This document shows positions 61,431-64,000 of a stretch of DNA of 64,000 nt, in pieces. Both the position numbers and the translations under genes were made by a program. Every line of letters begins with the position of its first letter. Position 1 is the first letter of the stretch. This stretch comes from a bacterium. Lineage in GTDB: Bacteria > Myxococcota_A > Bradymonadia > Bradymonadales > Bradymonadaceae. A model generated the notes under the pieces. The model was given only the letters and a program-made list of their open reading frames with translations. It did no database searches and had not been told where the DNA came from. The stretch covers positions 1-64,000 of the forward strand of contig JAUIBR010000005.1 of NCBI GenBank assembly GCA_030427705.1, in the 5' to 3' direction.

Positions 61431-62283
61431 TTGTGCCGGTCGCGTTGTCTGCGCCGTTTGTAATGACCGGAATCGTGCACGATGTGTAGGTCCCTGCCAT
61501 AACTTCGGCGCTATCCGTGCAGACAAATGCTGAGAACACGTCAGCATTTGAGTCTTGGCATTGAGATCCGAACTCGAAGACGCGAAGCACATCTCCGTTC
61601 TGTAGCTCATATGCTGCCGCGCCAGATTGGAAGGTCACAACCATGGCACCGCTGCATCCCATCGAGTACAGCGTGTTGTTTCCGGCCGTCGGACACATCC
61701 CTGCCGGCGGGGTGGTTCCATCGATATTGCCTTCGTCATCGAAGTTGTTGCCGTTTGGCGCCATGCCCGGCGTTGTCCTCACAGCCGTCCCGCTCGCCTG
61801 AACGGTGCCCGTGGAGTCCTCAATCCGAACGAAATAGATATCGGAGCCTGGCTCGGTTGAATCACATGCTGCCTGGTCCACAGTGGAGTCCGTAATCAAC
61901 ACAGCGCGCGGTCCCGGCTGATTGTTGGAGTTGTTGGAGTTGTTGACGTTGTTGACGTTGTTTTGCGTGTTGTTTGGCGCCGCTACACAGTACATGCCAT
62001 CGCCATCCGGCTGATCGATACACATTTCATCATCACGGCAGCTGCGTGTCTCCGAACAAGATGCTTCGCACGACGACTCCACACATGCAAAGCCTGCAGC
62101 GCACTCTTGGTCATCGGTGCAACCGCCCGTGTTGTTGAGATTGTTCGCGTTGTTGCCATTGTTGGCGTTGTTGGAGTTGTTCGCATTGTTGCCGTTGTTT
62201 TGGTTGCCCAATTTCGGCGCCTCGTCGTCACCGCAGGCCGAGATCAAAACAAGACTAAGCAAGAGAACGGAAAGCCGCTTCAT
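61420..62283 (-). CDS. Asn-repeat, Cys-rich lipoprotein (287 aa)
   Basis: 287 residues, lipoprotein signal MKRLSVLLLSLVLISAC (Cys17). Residues 27-51 are an Asn-rich spacer of NN-x repeats; a second such run follows a Cys-rich module (about 54-100, TDDQECAAGFACVESSCEAS is its start). The C-terminal half, with VLITDSTVDQAACDSTEPG and YSMGCSGAMVVTFQSG, is beta-rich with further cysteines. NNx spacers between lipid anchor and exported domain are common in Bradymonadales-type lipoproteins. Surface exposure is likely. Overlaps the ligase-like gene end by 11 bases, tail to tail. Confidence 0.82.
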   Translation of the reverse strand: MKRLSVLLLSLVLISACGDDEAPKLGNQNNGNNANNSNNANNGNNANNLNNTGGCTDDQECAAGFACVESSCEASCSETRSCRDDEMCIDQPDGDGMYCVAAPNNTQNNVNNVNNSNNSNNQPGPRAVLITDSTVDQAACDSTEPGSDIYFVRIEDSTGTVQASGTAVRTTPGMAPNGNNFDDEGNIDGTTPPAGMCPTAGNNTLYSMGCSGAMVVTFQSGAAAYELQNGDVLRVFEFGSQCQDSNADVFSAFVCTDSAEVMAGTYTSCTIPVITNGADNATGTISL

Positions 62284-62321
62284 ACGTCACTCATGTTGTG
62301 GATAAAAGGTGACCCATTTAA

Positions 62322-63512
62322 TCACGGATTGTGGCCCGATGCACTCACAACCATGAACGTCAGATAATGCGCCTCCGACATCGCAGCTGGCACCGGATGG
62401 TCTGGAGACTGCGCACCCACGTAAACGATATCCAACGTCGCGCCGGTGGAGGCACCGACATTCGCACACATTCGTGCAAGCTCGTCTTGCTTGATTGCCT
62501 CTGAACACGAGCCGATGGCGATTAGGGCGTGTTCATTTGCCACGCGCAGCGCGCCCGTGACCAGGCGTTGGTAGACCTTCAGCGCCTTATGCGCGTGCTT
62601 TCGTGATGGCGCCAACTTCGGTGGGTCCAATATCACCACATCAAATCTGTCCCGTGTGTCGTCCAAACTTCGAAGCACGTCTTCCGCTTTGCCACGTCGC
62701 GTCTCGATGCTCACGTCATTTGTTGACGCGTTCTCGGCGACGCGGTCCAGCGCAACCTCAGAACTATCGACGCAAACCACACGCTCGGCGCCTGCTACTG
62801 CGGCGTAGAGGCCAAACCCTCCTGTGTAGGAGTAAACATCCAACACGCTTTGCTGGGCACAGCGCTCTGCCAACCAACGCCGATGGATTCGCATGTCGGC
62901 GTAGTGGCCGGTCTTCTGGAAGTCGTGTGTGGCGATGTTGAAGCGAACACCGTTCTCAGTGGCGATTAGGGCGTCTGGAGCATCATCGGTCCAGAATCTG
63001 GACTCAAGGACGGGAAAGCCTTCCTTTTTTGCGATGGGCGGTGGCGCGGAGACTTCGATGATGGGTCCATCAACGCAGTTTCCGATGGCAGCCGCTATCG
63101 CCTCCCGACGTAAAAACATCGGCATGGTGACGGCCTGAAACGCTGTTGCATTGCCCAGCCGGTCTACGATCAGGCCCGGTAGGCCGTCTCCCTCAGAATT
63201 CACCCAGCGAAACGTGTCTGTATTCGCGTTTGGCAAGCCCACGTGGCGTCTTCGGTCCAACGCGGACTGCAGCGCTGTCGTGATTTCTGGCTCACCAAAG
63301 GCGGCGTGTGGGCCGCCCCGTACCATGCGAACGCGTATCTGGCTGTGCGGCGAGAAGAGGCCCTGCCCCAAGAGCTGGCCATCCGCAGCACGGACCTCCA
63401 CAAGGTCGTCCCCTGGGCTGACTTTCTCTTGGCCAATCGCACCGCTGAAGATCCAAGGATGACCCGAGGCGATGGGCTTGGCTTTCTTGGGCTTGAGTTG
63501 AATCGACGACAT
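62322..63512 (-). CDS. rlmI: 23S rRNA (cytosine-C5) methyltransferase, RlmI family
   Basis: 396 residues from the ATG at 63512; an upstream start at 63545 would lie inside the rpsI terminator. A PUA-like N-terminal domain (GHPWIFSGAI) precedes the methyltransferase. Motifs: DFQKTGHYADMR, DVYSYTGGFGLYAA, ERVVCVDSSEVAL, the LDPPKL loop and IGSCS with the likely catalytic Cys. RlmI makes m5C1962 in 23S rRNA; close paralogues exist, so the exact site is inferred. It follows rpsI with a terminator between. Confidence 0.9.
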   Translation of the reverse strand: MSSIQLKPKKAKPIASGHPWIFSGAIGQEKVSPGDDLVEVRAADGQLLGQGLFSPHSQIRVRMVRGGPHAAFGEPEITTALQSALDRRRHVGLPNANTDTFRWVNSEGDGLPGLIVDRLGNATAFQAVTMPMFLRREAIAAAIGNCVDGPIIEVSAPPPIAKKEGFPVLESRFWTDDAPDALIATENGVRFNIATHDFQKTGHYADMRIHRRWLAERCAQQSVLDVYSYTGGFGLYAAVAGAERVVCVDSSEVALDRVAENASTNDVSIETRRGKAEDVLRSLDDTRDRFDVVILDPPKLAPSRKHAHKALKVYQRLVTGALRVANEHALIAIGSCSEAIKQDELARMCANVGASTGATLDIVYVGAQSPDHPVPAAMSEAHYLTFMVVSASGHNP

Positions 63513-63526
63513 AAAGACCAGGCATG

Positions 63527-63557
63527 AAAAAGCCGCCTGCTCCAATGGAGCGGCGGC
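63527..63557 (-). terminator. intrinsic terminator after rpsI
   Basis: Minus-strand stem GCCGCC-GCTCC (63557-63547) with GGAGC-A-GGCGGC (63543-63532), one bulged A, 3-base loop, followed by five Ts (63531-63527). It begins about 24 bases after the rpsI stop. Confidence 0.9.
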
Positions 63558-63581
63558 CAGAAGACCTTGAGAACGGTCGGT

Positions 63582-63977
63582 TTAACGTTTCGAGAACTGG
63601 AAGCGTGCGCGAGCGCCCTTCTGTCCGTACTTCTTACGTTCTTTGACGCGTGCGTCACGAGTCATGAAGCCAGCTTTCTTGAGAACGCCACGAAGCTCTG
63701 GGTTGTAGAGCGTAAGTGCGCGAGCGATTCCAAGCATGACTGCTTCAGCTTGTCCCGACTTGCCGCCGCCATTGACGTTACAGATGATGTCAAATTGAGC
63801 GTTGGTTTCGGTGGTAACGAGCGGGGAGCGCAGGATCATCATGAGGGTGTCACGATGGAAGTATGCGTCTCCGGTTTGTCCGTTAACGACGACCTGACCC
63901 GAGCCTGGGCGAAGGAAAACGCGTGCTCGAGCAGACTTACGGCGTCCGATTGCGTGATATTGTTCGACTTTTGCCAT
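63582..63977 (-). CDS. rpsI: 30S ribosomal protein S9
   Basis: 131 residues, standard length. Blocks: [21 protein letters not shown] at the start (20 residues shown in two parts: [21 protein letters not shown]), [29 protein letters not shown], and the C-terminal [25 protein letters not shown] tail that reaches the P-site tRNA. It is the second gene of the rplM-rpsI operon; the start ATG lies 1 base after a TAA that should end rplM. Confidence 0.98.
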   Translation of the reverse strand: MAKVEQYHAIGRRKSARARVFLRPGSGQVVVNGQTGDAYFHRDTLMMILRSPLVTTETNAQFDIICNVNGGGKSGQAEAVMLGIARALTLYNPELRGVLKKAGFMTRDARVKERKKYGQKGARARFQFSKR

Positions 63978-63978
63978 T

Positions 63979-64000
63979 TTAAATACTCAGTTCAGCGTTT
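63979..64000 (-). CDS. rplM: probable C-terminal end of ribosomal protein L13 (cut by window edge)
   Basis: Minus frame reading NAELSI followed by TAA at 63981-63979, one base before the rpsI ATG. Only 6 residues are visible. The call rests on the near-universal rplM-rpsI gene order. Confidence 0.4.

Noticed and set aside
1-64000. tRNA, rRNA, riboswitch, CRISPR array, insertion sequence or prophage genes
   Set aside because: No transposase, integrase, repeat-spacer array or tRNA-like cloverleaf was recognised by eye; a tRNAscan or Infernal search would be needed to exclude short RNAs.

Overview
The window reads as chromosome of a Gram-negative, Myxococcota-type bacterium, most likely of the Bradymonadales. 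This is inferred from gene content, not from a marker tree. The pointers are a gliding-type (Glt/Agl) TPR cluster, an AgmX/PglI-type FHA protein, Asn-rich spacer lipoproteins, a eukaryotic-type Ser/Thr kinase, very acidic linkers and a TatT-associated TRAP transporter. Coding density is high, and no tRNA, rRNA operon, CRISPR array, insertion sequence or prophage gene was seen. The window edges cut a RodZ-like HTH gene (left) and, apparently, rplM (right).

Region 1 (1-26 kb) is an envelope-machine block on the minus strand. Reading from 25.7 kb down to 3.2 kb it holds a periplasmic TPR protein, a 1110-aa TPR protein, a 472-aa TPR lipoprotein, a 97-aa secreted protein, an FHA/AgmX-PglI transmembrane protein, a small TPR lipoprotein and a 4061-aa TPR giant. 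This order resembles the core gltD-E-F-G-(H)-I gliding cluster of Myxococcus. An outer-membrane beta-barrel gene (724-2283, plus strand) and rsmI lie at its end, and intrinsic terminators separate its transcription units.

Region 2 (26-32 kb) is housekeeping mixed with unknowns: yraN, a secreted HExxH protein, a tiny Pro/Ala/Glu lipoprotein, rnhB, a membrane-bound SMC/YhaN-like protein that has lost its ATPase motifs, and rplS. Region 3 (31.9-42.2 kb) is one close-packed minus-strand run of nine genes. It encodes two TadE-like proteins and a TadG-like protein, a prepilin peptidase with an acidic insert, a histidine kinase and several membrane proteins, and looks like a surface pseudopilus or secretion module.

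Region 4 (42-48 kb) has a beta-barrel gene, a tiny Cys-rich secreted protein and a complete TatT-DctP-DctQ-DctM transporter whose DctQ carries an unusual Gly-Phe repeat insert. Region 5 (48-56 kb) has upp, a beta-propeller protein with a small partner, three small unknown genes, a GAF protein and a Ser/Thr kinase. Region 6 (56-64 kb) has a lysine 2,3-aminomutase overlapping an SDR, a Cys-rich Sel1 lipoprotein overlapping a fatty-acyl-AMP ligase-like gene, an Asn-rich lipoprotein, rlmI, and the rplM-rpsI operon.

The best candidates for a poorly described system are the Glt-like block, the TadE/TadG operon with its own peptidase and kinase, the pseudo-ATPase next to rnhB, and the repeat-bearing DctQ.
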